The notes under the pieces: generated by a model
Databases searched by the model: none
What the model was told of the DNA's origin: nothing
The model's input: the letters and a program-made list of their open reading frames with translations, nothing else
Shown here: positions 38,107 through 49,195 of the stretch, piece after piece
Numbering within the stretch: the first letter of the stretch is position 1
Layout of the letters: every line of letters starts with the position of its first letter
Translations under genes and position numbers: made by a program
Assembly (NCBI RefSeq): GCF_025985425.1
Contig: NZ_CP094972.1
Coordinates: 2,356,001-2,420,000, forward strand
Source: Entomomonas sp. E2T0
GTDB taxonomy: Bacteria; Pseudomonadota; Gammaproteobacteria; Pseudomonadales; Pseudomonadaceae
DNA: 64,000 bases
Direction: 5' to 3'

Positions 38107-39049
38107 TAACTAAAGCTATTTTGCCATTAATCTGATTACTTGCTAGAGCCTCAAAAGCCTGTTCTGCTTCTTCAATAGCAAAGCTTTTAGCTAGATTATG
38201 AGAGAGCTGATTAGTTTCAAATAAGGGCCAGACTTTGTCTGTTAGTCCTTTAATTAGGGTTGCTTTAAAATCGTTATCACGACTACGTAAAGTTGAGCCT
38301 GTAAGTTGAATACGTTTCGCTAGTAGTTTAGCTAAATTAATTTCTGCTTTATGACCACCCATCATAGCGATAATAACCCAACGGCCATCCACATTGAGCA
38401 GATCAGTATTAAGTGCCATATAATCAGCACCTACAGGGTCTAAAATAACATCAAAAGGGGCATCTTTAGTAAGAGCATCTAGGTTTTCTGTACGTACAAC
38501 ACCACCTTGAGCACCTAATGATAGGCAATAGTCTAATCTAGCTTGGCTACCTACTGTTACCCAGCAAGGATTATTAAAAGCTTTACATAGTTGTATAGCT
38601 GCAGAGCCTACACCACCAGCCCCAGCATGAATTAAGACCTTTTCAGTAGATTTTAATTGCGCGATCTGAAATAAATTCAACCAAGCGGTGGCATATACTT
38701 CTGGTATTACAGCTGCTTCTATTAATGAAAGATTTTTGGGTACAGGTAGTAAATGACGAGCATCTATAACCACTTCCGATGCCATTGCTCCACCTGCTAA
38801 TAAAGCACAAACTCGATCACCTACTTGCCAATTGGTGACTTGATTAGTTTCTGTAATAATACCTGCACATTCTAAACCTAATGCTTCAGTAATACCTTTA
38901 GGTGGAGGATATTTACCTTGGCGTTGTAGCAAATCTGCTCGATTTAAGCCAGCAGCAGCAACTTGCACTCTTACATAGCCTTTAGGACAATCAATAAATT
39001 GTTCTGGTTGCCAATTTAGCTGCTTGGCTATGCTATAGAGTGCTTTCAT
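38099..39049 (-). CDS. NAD(P)H:quinone oxidoreductase, PIG3-type MDR family
   Basis: A medium-chain reductase of 316 residues without the zinc ligands of alcohol dehydrogenases. Conserved parts are GLNRADLLQRQGKYPPPKG, GLECAGII, the GroES-like N-domain and the NADPH motif HAGAGGVGSAAIQL. The family reduces quinones or other enones with NADPH. It is downstream of prc on the same strand with a five-base gap, so the two may be co-transcribed. Confidence 0.88.
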   Translation of the reverse strand: MKALYSIAKQLNWQPEQFIDCPKGYVRVQVAAAGLNRADLLQRQGKYPPPKGITEALGLECAGIITETNQVTNWQVGDRVCALLAGGAMASEVVIDARHLLPVPKNLSLIEAAVIPEVYATAWLNLFQIAQLKSTEKVLIHAGAGGVGSAAIQLCKAFNNPCWVTVGSQARLDYCLSLGAQGGVVRTENLDALTKDAPFDVILDPVGADYMALNTDLLNVDGRWVIIAMMGGHKAEINLAKLLAKRIQLTGSTLRSRDNDFKATLIKGLTDKVWPLFETNQLSHNLAKSFAIEEAEQAFEALASNQINGKIALVIN

Positions 39050-39054
39050 ATTAT

Positions 39055-41247
39055 CTACTTTGTTTGCTCATGATAGGTAATATAGTCTAATAAAACATGA
39101 GCTGTTTCTACTAAATAACCATCTTTTTCAGGCTTTGGCGTTGCATTCTCTTCGAGTTCTTTATTAAATTCAGTTTCTAATGCATCTAATTTATCAATAG
39201 GCTTATCACCTTTAGCGATACGTCTAGTATTCTCTAGATTAAGCAGTTCTTGCTCTGCTTGATCTTTTTGTTGCTTACGTTGTTTTATATTCAACGAAAG
39301 TGTTTTTTCTTCAGCCAGTTTTTTTACTAAATCAGCACGTTGCTTATAGTAAACAAAATCTGGATTATTTTTAGCACGCTCATCATGTTTTTGCTGTAAA
39401 TTATCTAATACAGTACTAAAGGGATTATTAATCGCTGAAATAGCAGGATTTATAGTATCCCATGGCATCGCTTCAGGTAGGCTGCTTTCACCAATTTGTT
39501 CAGTATTTATAATAGAAGGGTAGCTAATGTCAGGTACAACTCCTTGATTTTGCGTACTTTGTCCTGAAACACGATAGAATTTAGCAACAGTTAATTTAAG
39601 CTCTCCATGTTTTAATGGTAATACAGATTGTACAGTACCTTTACCAAAGGTTTGGCTACCTACTATTAATGCACGATGATAGTCTTGCATAGCACCTGCA
39701 AAAATTTCAGAAGCAGAAGCAGATAGTCGATTGACTAAGATAATAAGTGGGCCATTATAGATAGGCGATTGTTTAACTTTACCATCTTTTTCAGATGCTG
39801 AGGCATCATCAAGCACTGTCACTTGTCCATTACTATCACGAACCTGTACAGCAGGTCCTAAGGGTAAAAATAAACCTGTTAATTCAGTAGCCTCTTGTAA
39901 TGAGCCACCACCATTATTACGCAGATCAATAATAATACCTTCTACCTTTTCTTTTTTAAGTTCTGTGAGTAAGTTTTTTACGTCACGAACACTACTTCTA
40001 TAGTTAGGGTCATTATTTCTAACGCCTTTAAAGTCAAGATAAAAAGTAGGCAGTTCAATAATTCCAATTTTTCTTGATTTACCTTGATAATCTAGATTAA
40101 GCACAGATTTCTTTGCTGCTTGATCTTCAAGTTTAATGGCCTCACGGATTATGGTGACTTTCTTGGTAGTCAAATCTCCAGGTGGATTAGAAGCAGGAAT
40201 AACTTCTAATTGAACCTTGGAACCTTTAGCGCCACGTATTTTTTTAACAACTTCCTCTAAACGCCAGCCAATAATATCAATCATTTCTTCTTTATCTTGG
40301 CCTACAGCTACAATTCGGTCGGCTGGAGCAAGTTGTTTTGATTTGGCAGCAGGGCCAGCAGGCACTAAACGGACAATTTTGACATAGTCATTATCACTTT
40401 GTAGAACAGCACCAATACCTTCTAAAGAAAGACTCATATTGATATCAAAGTTTTCCGCAGTCTCTGGTGACATATACTCAGTATGTGGATCATAAGAAGT
40501 CGCGAAAGCATTGATATAGCTTTGGAAGATATCTTCACTGGAAATTTGTTTTAAGCGTTTTAATTGATTTTGGTAACGCTTCGTGAGTTGTGAAGTAATA
40601 TCTTCGTTCTTTTTATTGGTTAATTTTAAGCGTAATACATCATCAGTGAACTGTTTAGTCCATAAATCATGTTGTTCAGCTAGATCTTTTGGCCAAGGGG
40701 CTTTTTCACGATCAATTAATAATGTTTCATTACTATTAAAATCAATTTTATCAATACCGTTTTCAAGTTTAGCTAGTAGAAACTCAACACGACTTTGTAC
40801 ACGCTCTAAATAACGTTGATAGATAGTATAACCTTGTTTTAATTGTCCATAGCGTAGTAGACGGAAAAATTGTGTACGTAATGGTGCAAACTCATCAATA
40901 TCTGATTGTAAAAAGAAACTCCGTTGAGGATCTAAAGATTTTAGATAACTATCAAATACAACTGTTGAGCGAGCATCATCAAGTGGTAATTTTAAGTAAT
41001 GATGGCGGCGTAATATTTCAAAAATATTTAAACTGGTAATAATCTGATTTTCATCAGGTTTAAGGTCTTTCCAAGCTACTGCTTTTGCATCTTTTTTAGT
41101 GGTTGTTTTGGCAGGAGTAGCCGACACATCTGCCAAAACACTAGGTGCAGTAATGCCCATTGAAAAAAGTAAAGCACCTGTACAGCTAAAAGCACAAAGT
41201 GTGGATATAATTTTTTTAGTGGAAATATTTTTCATGGGTTTTAACAT
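39055..41247 (-). CDS. prc: Tail-specific periplasmic protease Prc (Tsp)
   Basis: Prc is a periplasmic serine protease of family S41A that degrades proteins with nonpolar C-termini and, in several species, trims peptidoglycan hydrolases. The 730-residue protein has a signal peptide ending near ADVSA, an N-terminal helical domain, a PDZ domain (about residues 250-340), the catalytic domain with the Ser/Lys dyad in NRLSASASEIFAGAMQDY and QTFGKGTVQ, and a DUF3340-like helical C-terminal domain. An alternative start five codons in (MKNIS) is possible. Confidence 0.94.
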   Translation of the reverse strand: MLKPMKNISTKKIISTLCAFSCTGALLFSMGITAPSVLADVSATPAKTTTKKDAKAVAWKDLKPDENQIITSLNIFEILRRHHYLKLPLDDARSTVVFDSYLKSLDPQRSFFLQSDIDEFAPLRTQFFRLLRYGQLKQGYTIYQRYLERVQSRVEFLLAKLENGIDKIDFNSNETLLIDREKAPWPKDLAEQHDLWTKQFTDDVLRLKLTNKKNEDITSQLTKRYQNQLKRLKQISSEDIFQSYINAFATSYDPHTEYMSPETAENFDINMSLSLEGIGAVLQSDNDYVKIVRLVPAGPAAKSKQLAPADRIVAVGQDKEEMIDIIGWRLEEVVKKIRGAKGSKVQLEVIPASNPPGDLTTKKVTIIREAIKLEDQAAKKSVLNLDYQGKSRKIGIIELPTFYLDFKGVRNNDPNYRSSVRDVKNLLTELKKEKVEGIIIDLRNNGGGSLQEATELTGLFLPLGPAVQVRDSNGQVTVLDDASASEKDGKVKQSPIYNGPLIILVNRLSASASEIFAGAMQDYHRALIVGSQTFGKGTVQSVLPLKHGELKLTVAKFYRVSGQSTQNQGVVPDISYPSIINTEQIGESSLPEAMPWDTINPAISAINNPFSTVLDNLQQKHDERAKNNPDFVYYKQRADLVKKLAEEKTLSLNIKQRKQQKDQAEQELLNLENTRRIAKGDKPIDKLDALETEFNKELEENATPKPEKDGYLVETAHVLLDYITYHEQTK

Positions 41248-41316
41248 TGTTCCATTAATTAATAAATAATATTACGCCAGAATAAAAGGGATAATAAAAC
41301 AATAATTTAGTCTTTC

Positions 41317-42516
41317 CTAACTATATTCTGTAAGAAATTCTTTTATTCGGTGTGCGGCTTCTATACACTCATCAATAGGTGCTACTAAAGCCATCCTTAC
41401 CCTGTTAGCGCCTGGATTAAAACCATCTACCTCCCTAGACAAGTAAGAACCAGGTACTACCAGTACGTTTTGTTTCACTAATAATTGTTTAGTAAATTCA
41501 GTGTCTGCTATAGGGGTTTTAGGCCATAAATAAAAACCACCATCAGGTTTTTGAATATCCATAACAGGCGCTAGAATCTCTAAAACAGCATCGTATTTTG
41601 CACGATAGAGGGCTCGATTAGCAATAACATGTTGTTCATCTTGCCAAGCAGCTATACTTGCATATTGTGTGTGTTCTGCCATAGCACAGCCATGGTAGGT
41701 GCGGTAAAGCAGATATTGTTTTAATATTTTGGCATCACCAGCAACAAAACCAGAACGTAATCCAGGTAGGTTAGAGCGCTTTGATAAACTATGGAAAACT
41801 ACACACTTATCAAAATCATTGCGTCCTAATTCTGCACAGGCTGTTAATAAACCAGCAGGTGGGCTGTTTTCATCAAAATATAATTCGCTATAGCATTCGT
41901 CAGAAGCAATAATGAAATTATAAGTGTCAGCCAGTTGAATAAGCTTTTTAAGTGTTGTTACAGGAACAAGCGCCCCAGTGGGGTTACCAGGTGAGCATAA
42001 AAATAAAATTTGGCAACGCTGCCAAATTTCAGATGGTACAGCATCGAAGTCTGGGTTAAAGCCATTCTCAGCTAAACAAGGTAAATAATGAGGTTTAGCG
42101 CCAGCTAATAATGCTGCTCCCTCATAAATCTGATAGAAAGGGTTAGGACTTACCACTAAAGCATCTTTGGTGTTATCAATAACTGCTTGCGTAAAAGAGA
42201 ATAAAGCTTCACGAGTACCATTAACAGGTAAGATATGCTGTTCAGGTGTTACCCAGCCATCAGGTACAGTAAAACGTTTCTCAACCCAGCTAGCCATTGC
42301 TTGACGTAATGATAGTAAACCAGCGGTAGTAGGGTAGACGGCTAGTTTATCAATATGTTCTATTAGAGCCTGTTTAACGAAAGCAGGGGATTCATGCTTT
42401 GGTTCGCCAATAGATAAAGCAATTGCTGTTTTATTAGGGTTTGCTTTTACATCACTCAATAAAACCCTTAATTTTTCAAAGGGATAAGGTTGTAATTTTT
42501 CTAGTAATGGATTCAT
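41317..42516 (-). CDS. dapC: Succinyldiaminopimelate aminotransferase DapC
   Basis: A PLP-dependent class I/II aminotransferase of lysine and peptidoglycan precursor synthesis. The 399-residue protein shows LSIGEPKHESP, NGTREALF, the cofactor region LCSPGNPTGA, SDECYSE, the Schiff-base lysine in FHSLSKRSNLPGLRSG and C-terminal RVRMAL. Gene order dapC-glnD-map on one strand matches P. aeruginosa, which supports the assignment over other aminotransferases. The gap to glnD is 18 bases. Confidence 0.9.
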   Translation of the reverse strand: MNPLLEKLQPYPFEKLRVLLSDVKANPNKTAIALSIGEPKHESPAFVKQALIEHIDKLAVYPTTAGLLSLRQAMASWVEKRFTVPDGWVTPEQHILPVNGTREALFSFTQAVIDNTKDALVVSPNPFYQIYEGAALLAGAKPHYLPCLAENGFNPDFDAVPSEIWQRCQILFLCSPGNPTGALVPVTTLKKLIQLADTYNFIIASDECYSELYFDENSPPAGLLTACAELGRNDFDKCVVFHSLSKRSNLPGLRSGFVAGDAKILKQYLLYRTYHGCAMAEHTQYASIAAWQDEQHVIANRALYRAKYDAVLEILAPVMDIQKPDGGFYLWPKTPIADTEFTKQLLVKQNVLVVPGSYLSREVDGFNPGANRVRMALVAPIDECIEAAHRIKEFLTEYS

Positions 42517-42534
42517 ATTGTTAATAGTTTTAAG

Positions 42535-45234
42535 TTAAATAGATAGTATAAAATTATCAGAAGCAGGTTGAGAGGTTTCTGATAGCTTGTTAATAATAGT
42601 TTGCTGTAGTTCGTTTATTAGTTCATTGTCAGAGATAGCATGACCTGTTTTATCAATAACTAAAAAGTTATCTTCTACTCGCTCCCCTAAGGTGGTTATT
42701 TTAGCACCTTGAATGGTTAAATCATAAGACAAAAATATTTTAGCAATACGTGCTAGTAAACCAGGCCTATCAGGAGCCTCTATTTGTACAATGCTAACAT
42801 CGTTTTGTGGGTCATTATAAATAGATACTCTTGGCTTAAAGGTAAAGTGCTTTAGCTGCCTAGGCACACGACGTTGAATAATAGTTTGATAGTTTTCTGG
42901 ATTTTTTAGACCATTAATAAGTTCTTCACGTATGGTATTTATACGGTGTTGATCTTGACCTATGGATGAGCCATCTTCATTTAAAACAATATAGGTATCT
43001 AGTGAAAACTTAGAAGTTGAAGGTAAAATTCGTGCATCCTGAATACTAAGGTTCAGTTGTCCCATAATAGATACTGTTACTGCAAAGAAATCCCATTGCT
43101 TGGGTGCATAAATAAAGATTTGTGATGCACTACCAATACCTCGTTGTGAGGTTTGTTTAAATAGCACTAATGGGTCTTGGTTATTTTCGTGATGTAAAAT
43201 AGCTTCGGTATGCCAAGCAATATCACTGGAAGTATGACGTAAAAAGTAATCTTCTCCCATTTGCGACCATAACGACATAATTTCATCTTCATCAATACCA
43301 CTACGAATTAAAATATCCATAGCAGCTTGTTGGGTTTGATGAATTTGCTCATTGCGACCTAGCGGATTGGTTAAGCCGCGTCTTAAGGCACGTTTGGTTT
43401 CTGTATAAAGTTGTTGTAGTAAGGTGGCACGCCAAGAATTCCAAAGAGTAGGGTTGGTAGCGTTAATATCAGCTACGGTTAGTACATACAGATAGTTAAG
43501 ATGATTTTCATCGCCTACGCGTAGTGCAAAATCATTAATTACTTTAGGATCAGTTAAATCTTTGCGTTGAGCGGTGGTAGACATAATCAAATGGTTAGCC
43601 ACTAACCATGCAATAAGTTCAGTGTCTTCTGTAGGGAGTCGATGTAGCTTACCAAAATTAAATACTTCTTCTGCACCAATTTCTGAGTGATCACCACCAC
43701 GTCCTTTGCCTATATCATGAAATAAGCCTGCTAAGTAGATTAATTCAGGTTTAGCCAGTTTTAGGAATACTTTGCTAGGTAATGGAAACTTTTCCATCAT
43801 CTCTGAACGAGACAGTTTTCTTAAATGTTTGATAACATTTAAGGTATGTGCATCTACCGTATAAATATGGAATAGATCATATTGCATTTGTCCAACAATA
43901 TGACCAAATGCAGGAATATAGCGGCCTAAAATACCATAACGATTCATGCGTCTTAGGTTACGATGAATATCTGACTCACACTTAAATAGGTCGAGGAATA
44001 GTTGTGAGTTTGTAGGATCATGCCGAAATTTATCATTAATCAGATGTCTAGCTTCACATAATAGGCGAATAGTATTTGCCCTAATTCCCCATATTGCAGG
44101 GTTTTTTGCCAGTACTAAAAAGATCTCTAAAAGAGCAGAGGGTTCTTTTTTAAATACATCAGGTTGAGTAACTTCAATAAAATCATTACGTATTTGAAAA
44201 TGATTATTTAGTGGCGTGATAGTAGGCGTTTTATTTTTTTCTAAAATAACTTCTTTAAAATGCTGATAAATAATTTCATTAATGCTCGAAACATTCATTA
44301 CCATTCGGTAATATTTCTTCATTAATTGTTCAATGGCTACTTTAGGTTCTTCCGCCGTATAACCTAATAAATTGGCTACTTTAGCTTGATAGTCGAGCAG
44401 TAAGCGGTCTTCTGCGCGGTTAGCTAACATATGTAGGGCGTAGCGTACTTTCCATAAAAAAAGCAGCGAGGCATTCATTACACGATATTCATTTTCTGTA
44501 ATAAAGCCTTTAGCAATCATGGCATGTAGTTTTAATTTGCCATACTCTCTACGACCAATCCATAAAATAGTTTGAATATCTCTTAAGCCACCAGGAGAAC
44601 CTTTTACATTGGGTTCTAAGTTATATTCTGTATCGTTATATTTTTCATGGCGAGCTTTTTGCTCAAGGTATTTCTGAATAAGAAATTCTGAGCTTGGCCA
44701 CATATGTTCAGTACTGGTTGCCGCTAGCATTTGTTTGCGGAGAGTATCTGCCCCTGTAATGGTACGGCATTCAATTAGGTTGGTAATGATTGTTAGGTCA
44801 TTGCGGGCATGTTCAGCACATTCATCCAGTGTACGAACACTATGACCAATTTCTAAACCAATATCCCATAACAGCATTAAAAACTTCTCAATAGAGGAGG
44901 TAAACTGCTCTTGATAACCATTTTCTATAAGAATTAATACATCAATATCTGAATGAGGGTGCAATTCTCCACGACCATAACCACCTACTGCTAATAGTGC
45001 AATTCGGTTAGATTCTGGCCAGCTAAATTGCTTCCAAGCTTGTATAAGAATTTGGTCAATAAGCCATGCACGTTCAGTGATGAGCTTACGAATGTCGTAA
45101 CCAGTGCAAAAGCGTTGATCTAGAATAGTACATGCTTGCTTAATCACTTTTTTAAAAGCTGCAATAGGACTTGATTTTAAGGCAAGTTCTGCTTGGAATT
45201 GCCCTTGATCAAATAGTTCAGCAGTACTACTCAT
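42535..45234 (-). CDS. glnD: Bifunctional [protein-PII] uridylyltransferase/uridylyl-removing enzyme GlnD
   Basis: GlnD senses glutamine and uridylylates PII proteins under nitrogen limitation. The 899-residue protein has a nucleotidyltransferase domain with [19 protein letters not shown] (near residue 85), a PII-UTase linker, an HD domain with [17 protein letters not shown] and two C-terminal ACT domains ([37 protein letters not shown]). I place the start at ATG 45234; GTG 45240 two codons upstream is the alternative. It is the middle gene of dapC-glnD-map (map first to be transcribed). Confidence 0.95.
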   Translation of the reverse strand: MSSTAELFDQGQFQAELALKSSPIAAFKKVIKQACTILDQRFCTGYDIRKLITERAWLIDQILIQAWKQFSWPESNRIALLAVGGYGRGELHPHSDIDVLILIENGYQEQFTSSIEKFLMLLWDIGLEIGHSVRTLDECAEHARNDLTIITNLIECRTITGADTLRKQMLAATSTEHMWPSSEFLIQKYLEQKARHEKYNDTEYNLEPNVKGSPGGLRDIQTILWIGRREYGKLKLHAMIAKGFITENEYRVMNASLLFLWKVRYALHMLANRAEDRLLLDYQAKVANLLGYTAEEPKVAIEQLMKKYYRMVMNVSSINEIIYQHFKEVILEKNKTPTITPLNNHFQIRNDFIEVTQPDVFKKEPSALLEIFLVLAKNPAIWGIRANTIRLLCEARHLINDKFRHDPTNSQLFLDLFKCESDIHRNLRRMNRYGILGRYIPAFGHIVGQMQYDLFHIYTVDAHTLNVIKHLRKLSRSEMMEKFPLPSKVFLKLAKPELIYLAGLFHDIGKGRGGDHSEIGAEEVFNFGKLHRLPTEDTELIAWLVANHLIMSTTAQRKDLTDPKVINDFALRVGDENHLNYLYVLTVADINATNPTLWNSWRATLLQQLYTETKRALRRGLTNPLGRNEQIHQTQQAAMDILIRSGIDEDEIMSLWSQMGEDYFLRHTSSDIAWHTEAILHHENNQDPLVLFKQTSQRGIGSASQIFIYAPKQWDFFAVTVSIMGQLNLSIQDARILPSTSKFSLDTYIVLNEDGSSIGQDQHRINTIREELINGLKNPENYQTIIQRRVPRQLKHFTFKPRVSIYNDPQNDVSIVQIEAPDRPGLLARIAKIFLSYDLTIQGAKITTLGERVEDNFLVIDKTGHAISDNELINELQQTIINKLSETSQPASDNFILSI

Positions 45235-45253
45235 AACCACTTATCTCCAACTA

Positions 45254-46033
45254 CTAATTGCTGCGGGGAAAAGTTTCTTCTTTACGTAATGTTAATACTT
45301 CATAGCCATGATTGGTTACTAAGATCATATGCTCATATTGGGCTGATAATTTACGATCTTTAGTAATAGCCGTCCAGCCATCACCTAATGTGCGTGTCTC
45401 ATAACGACCTTGGTTAATCATCGGTTCGATGGTAAAGATCATGCCTTCTTTAAGCTCTAAACCTGTGCCTGTTTTACCATAGTGTAAAACTTGTGGTGCT
45501 TCGTGGAAACCAGTACCAATACCGTGTCCGCAATAGTCGCGTACGACAGAGAAGCCATTTTTCTCTGCATGTTTTTGAATAATTGCACCAATATCACCTA
45601 AGTGTGCACCAGGTTTTACTAATTCAATAGCCATATACATACATTCTTGAGTGACTTTGCATAAACGGTCTGCCCACTCAGGAACATCACCCAGTAAATA
45701 CATTTTACTGGTATCACCATGGTAACCATCTTTAATAACCGTAATATCAATATTAACAATATCACCATTCTTTAATGGCTTATCATTTGGAATACCATGA
45801 CAAACAACGTGGTTTACAGAAGTGCAAATAGATTTAGGGTAACCATGATAGTTTAATGGAGCCGGGATAGCTTGTTGTACATTAACGATATAGTCATGAC
45901 AAATAGTATTTAATTCGTCCGTGGTTATGCCTACTTTAACATGTTCATCTAGCATTTCTAATACTTCAGCTGCTAGACGGCCAGCAATGCGCATTTTTTC
46001 AATGTCTTCAGCTGTTTTAATGATTACACTCAT
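45254..46033 (-). CDS. map: Methionine aminopeptidase type I
   Basis: Map removes the initiator methionine from nascent proteins. The 259-residue pita-bread enzyme retains all five metal ligands: Asp in VNIDITVI and GDTSKM, His in GTGFHEAP, Glu in FTIEPM and Glu in QYEHMI. In Pseudomonas it is divergent from rpsB-tsf; here the neighbour is htpX on the same strand, so the ribosomal partner has moved or this locus was rearranged. Confidence 0.95.
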   Translation of the reverse strand: MSVIIKTAEDIEKMRIAGRLAAEVLEMLDEHVKVGITTDELNTICHDYIVNVQQAIPAPLNYHGYPKSICTSVNHVVCHGIPNDKPLKNGDIVNIDITVIKDGYHGDTSKMYLLGDVPEWADRLCKVTQECMYMAIELVKPGAHLGDIGAIIQKHAEKNGFSVVRDYCGHGIGTGFHEAPQVLHYGKTGTGLELKEGMIFTIEPMINQGRYETRTLGDGWTAITKDRKLSAQYEHMILVTNHGYEVLTLRKEETFPRSN

Positions 46034-46115
46034 AAGTTCTCGTCAAAAGTCATATTGTATTTATAGAAAGTCGCTATTTTAACAGGTTCAATTGGAAAAA
46101 ACTAAAAAGTTGCAG

Positions 46116-46147
46116 AACTAAGATCTATATTTTTATAGACCTTAGTT
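46116..46147 (-). terminator. Hairpin between htpX and map
   Basis: A 14-base inverted repeat, AACTAAGATCTATA with TATAGACCTTAGTT (one mismatch), surrounds a four-base loop, 13 bases beyond the htpX stop codon. A short T run follows ten bases later on the minus strand. It is probably the htpX terminator. Confidence 0.6.
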
Positions 46148-46160
46148 ATAAGAGAAAAAA

Positions 46161-47039
46161 CTATTGTTGACGAAGCGCTGTAATACGATCTTCTAAGCGA
46201 GGGTGACTCATAAAGAGTTCTTGTAAGCCACTTTTTAATGAACCATTAATACCAAATGCTTGTAAGCTATCGGGCATTTCAGCAGGAATATTGGCTTCAG
46301 CCTGTAAGTGTTGTAATGCTGAAATCATTGCAATAGGGCTTACTAATGAAGCACCTGCATAATCTGCACGGTATTCTCGTTTTCTTGAGAACCACATAAC
46401 AATCATAGTGGCTAATATACCTAATACTAGTTCAGCGGCAATTGTCGCAACAAAGAAACCTATGCCGCGACCATTTTCATTTTTAAAGACTACTCTATCC
46501 ACAAAGTAACCGATAATACGGGCAAAAAACATAACAAAGGTATTAACTACCCCTTGAATTAGGGCAAGCGTTACCATATCGCCATTAGCTACGTGGCCAA
46601 TTTCATGACCAAGTACCGCTTTTACTTCATCAGGCGAGAAACGCTCAAGTAAACCTTGACTGACTGCCACTAAGGCAGCGTTTTTGTTCCAGCCTGTGGC
46701 AAAAGCATTAGCTTCATAAGCAGGGAAAATACCCACTTCTGGCATTTTAATACCTGCTTTTTGAGAAAGCTCTTGTACCGTTTGGATTAACCATTGCTCA
46801 TGGCGTGTTCTAGGTTGTTCAATTACCTGTACATTCATGGCTCGTTTGGCCATAAATTTAGATATAAACAGCGAGATCAATGATCCAGCAAAGCCAACAA
46901 TAGCACAGAAAATAAGTAAAGCAGTTAAATTAAGGCCATCTTGCCCCATATAACCTGAAAAACCCAATAAACTTAGTACAATACCTGCTACTACGACAAT
47001 GGCTAAGTTGGTTAATAGATATAGGAAAATACGTGTCAT
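46161..47039 (-). CDS. htpX: Membrane protease HtpX
   Basis: HtpX is a zinc-dependent inner-membrane heat-shock protease (family M48) taking part in membrane protein quality control. The 292-residue protein has two N-terminal transmembrane helices, [15 protein letters not shown]-like substrate groove residues, the zinc motif HEIGH (near 146), two further hydrophobic segments and the third ligand in [10 protein letters not shown]. The C-terminus [13 protein letters not shown] is family-typical. AGGAG precedes the ATG by 11 bases, and a good promoter lies upstream. Confidence 0.95.
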   Translation of the reverse strand: MTRIFLYLLTNLAIVVVAGIVLSLLGFSGYMGQDGLNLTALLIFCAIVGFAGSLISLFISKFMAKRAMNVQVIEQPRTRHEQWLIQTVQELSQKAGIKMPEVGIFPAYEANAFATGWNKNAALVAVSQGLLERFSPDEVKAVLGHEIGHVANGDMVTLALIQGVVNTFVMFFARIIGYFVDRVVFKNENGRGIGFFVATIAAELVLGILATMIVMWFSRKREYRADYAGASLVSPIAMISALQHLQAEANIPAEMPDSLQAFGINGSLKSGLQELFMSHPRLEDRITALRQQ

Positions 47040-47087
47040 CTAGCTAAAAACTCCTAAGTAAAACTATTTTGTTTTTTATACTTGTGT

Positions 47088-47116
47088 TGTATAAGGTTTA
47101 TTAGAGAGAAGTTCAA
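47088..47116 (-). promoter_or_regulatory. Candidate promoter of htpX
   Basis: On the minus strand TTGAAC (47111-47116) and TATACA (47088-47093) are 17 bases apart, a good sigma-70 match. The -35 region reads GCTTGAAC, also compatible with the CTTGAA half of heat-shock sigma-32 promoters, but no CCCCAT -10 element follows. The expected start of transcription is about 40 bases before the htpX start codon. Confidence 0.6.
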
Positions 47117-47285
47117 GCAAAGGTTTATTTCAAACTATGTCTGAAAAATTTTCAAGACTATCAATATTAAATAATTGAAGTGCTTCATAGATTGTCTTTA
47201 GTCGAAAAAGAATAGATTTATCCCTATAAAACTACTACTATTATCACCTTTTATTAATTGAATGGATTTTACCATTAGGCCAACT

Positions 47286-48482
47286 ATGCAATCGAGTAAT
47301 AATAAGCTTGAAATATTTACTTTTTTTGTCATTTTAGTATTTTTTAGCTGTGCTTTCTTAAACATTATGTTGCCATTTTTTGGCGCTATTTTTTGGGCTA
47401 TTATTTTAACTATTTTGTTTAGCCCTATGCAAAGAAATTTAGAGCATCGTTTAAAGGGCAAAAATAATTTAGCGGCTTTTATTACTGTTTGTATTTGTAT
47501 CTTAATAGTGGTTATTCCTGTTATTTTTGTTATTAATTCATTATTTCAAGAAAGTTCTGCATTATTAACCCGGATGAAAGAGGGTAAGTTTGATATTGGC
47601 CAATATTTACAACATATTATGGATGGTTTACCTGCTCCTTTACAAAGTTTAATGGAGAGAATGGGGTGGAATTTAGATATCGCTGATATCAAAGATAGAT
47701 TAGCCAATGTGGGAATGAAAGCGTTAAGTTTTGCAGGTAATCAAGCCTATAGTATTGGGCAGGTTACACTACAATTTGCGATTAGCCTCTGTGTAATGCT
47801 GTATTTGTTGTTCTTTTTATTACGTGATGGGTCATGGTTAGGACAAAGTATCAAGCGTGCTATCCCTATTTCTGATGACCGTAAATCTGATTTATATGAA
47901 AGATTTTCTATTGTTATTAGAGCAACTGTCAAAGGTAATATTATCGTAGCTTGTATACAGGGAGCATTAGGTGGTATTGCTTTTTGGTTTTATGGTATTC
48001 AGGGTGCTATATTGTGGGGCACCATTATGGCTGTTCTTTCACTATTACCAGCAGTAGGTGCTAGTTTAGTGTGGGGGCCTGTAGCTATTTATTTCTTGGT
48101 AACAGGTATGATTTGGCAAGGTGTTAGTTTAATTGTCTTTGGTGCAGTGGTTATTGGCATGATTGATAATGTATTACGCCCCATTTTAGTAGGTAAAGAT
48201 ACTAAATTACCAGATTGGTTAATTCTGTTGTCAACCTTAGGTGGTATTTCTGTTTTTGGTATTAATGGTTTTGTATTGGGGCCATTAGTGGCGGCGATGT
48301 TTATTACTGTATGGGCAATATTAACTGAAAGACGTTTACAGTTAGAGGACACTAGTCAAGCTGAAAGTTTTCATGCTTTAGCTGATGGAAACCAACCAGC
48401 TCCTCAACGTAAAAAACGTAGGTACTATAACAACAGGAAACGTAATCAAAACAGCAAAGGAACGGATAACGGAAATGACTAA
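47286..48482 (+). CDS. AI-2E family transporter (YdiK/PerM type)
   Basis: A 398-residue polytopic inner-membrane protein with eight or so transmembrane helices, including the central cluster after [17 protein letters not shown] and the C-terminal motif [23 protein letters not shown] and [15 protein letters not shown]. The family holds putative exporters of small molecules; transport of autoinducer-2 is only shown for few members. The C-terminal tail is very basic ([12 protein letters not shown]). Start ATG 47286 has AGG six bases upstream; ATG 47262 lacks one. It overlaps ung by eight bases. Confidence 0.87.
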   Translation: MQSSNNKLEIFTFFVILVFFSCAFLNIMLPFFGAIFWAIILTILFSPMQRNLEHRLKGKNNLAAFITVCICILIVVIPVIFVINSLFQESSALLTRMKEGKFDIGQYLQHIMDGLPAPLQSLMERMGWNLDIADIKDRLANVGMKALSFAGNQAYSIGQVTLQFAISLCVMLYLLFFLLRDGSWLGQSIKRAIPISDDRKSDLYERFSIVIRATVKGNIIVACIQGALGGIAFWFYGIQGAILWGTIMAVLSLLPAVGASLVWGPVAIYFLVTGMIWQGVSLIVFGAVVIGMIDNVLRPILVGKDTKLPDWLILLSTLGGISVFGINGFVLGPLVAAMFITVWAILTERRLQLEDTSQAESFHALADGNQPAPQRKKRRYYNNRKRNQNSKGTDNGND

Positions 48483-49173
48483 AGAAGTTGCCTTAGAAAC
48501 ATCATGGAAAAATGTTTTACAAGACGAATTTGAAAAGCCATATATGACCGCTTTGGGAGACTTTTTACGGGCTGAAAAAGCAGCAGGTAAAATAGTTTAT
48601 CCTAAAGGTTCGCTCATTTTTAATGCATTAAACAGTACACCACTTGATGCTGTAAAAGTAGTGATTTTAGGTCAAGACCCTTACCATGGTCCTAATCAAG
48701 CACATGGCCTTAGTTTTTCTGTACAGCCAGGTGTTGTTATTCCACCTTCTTTGGTTAATATATATAAAGAGATCAAACGAGATTTAAATATTGATCCACC
48801 TAAACATGGTTGTTTACAATCTTGGGCTGAACAAGGTGTATTACTATTAAATACTTCGCTAACAGTGGAGGCTAATAAAGCAGCTTCGCATTCTAAACAA
48901 GGTTGGCAACAGTTTACTGATAGGGTTATTCAAGAAGTAAATCAACACTGTACTAGTGTGGTATTTATGTTGTGGGGCTCGCATGCGCAAAGTAAAAGAA
49001 ATTTGATTGATCCCACTAAGCATCTTGTTTTATGCTCTGCACATCCTTCGCCTTTATCCGCTCATCGTGGTTTTTTAGGCAATGGGCATTTTAGTAAAGC
49101 TAATTATTTCTTAGAACAGCGTGGTATTACACCTATTAACTGGCAATTACCCGCTGTTGTAAATTCTTTGTAA
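48475..49173 (+). CDS. ung: Uracil-DNA glycosylase family 1
   Basis: Ung removes uracil from DNA in base excision repair. The 232-residue protein has the catalytic water-activating [18 protein letters not shown] (Asp near 66), [10 protein letters not shown] and the DNA-intercalating [11 protein letters not shown] with the catalytic His. The frame is open back to 48385, but ATG 48475 gives the usual length (E. coli 229) and overlaps the preceding gene by eight bases. Confidence 0.95.
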   Translation: MTKEVALETSWKNVLQDEFEKPYMTALGDFLRAEKAAGKIVYPKGSLIFNALNSTPLDAVKVVILGQDPYHGPNQAHGLSFSVQPGVVIPPSLVNIYKEIKRDLNIDPPKHGCLQSWAEQGVLLLNTSLTVEANKAASHSKQGWQQFTDRVIQEVNQHCTSVVFMLWGSHAQSKRNLIDPTKHLVLCSAHPSPLSAHRGFLGNGHFSKANYFLEQRGITPINWQLPAVVNSL

Positions 49174-49195
49174 TGTAAATTGATTTGGAAATTAA

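Noticed and set aside
47198-47461. Minus-strand open frame over the start of the AI-2E transporter gene
   Set aside because: Lysine-rich low-complexity product antisense to a well-supported gene; no start signals.
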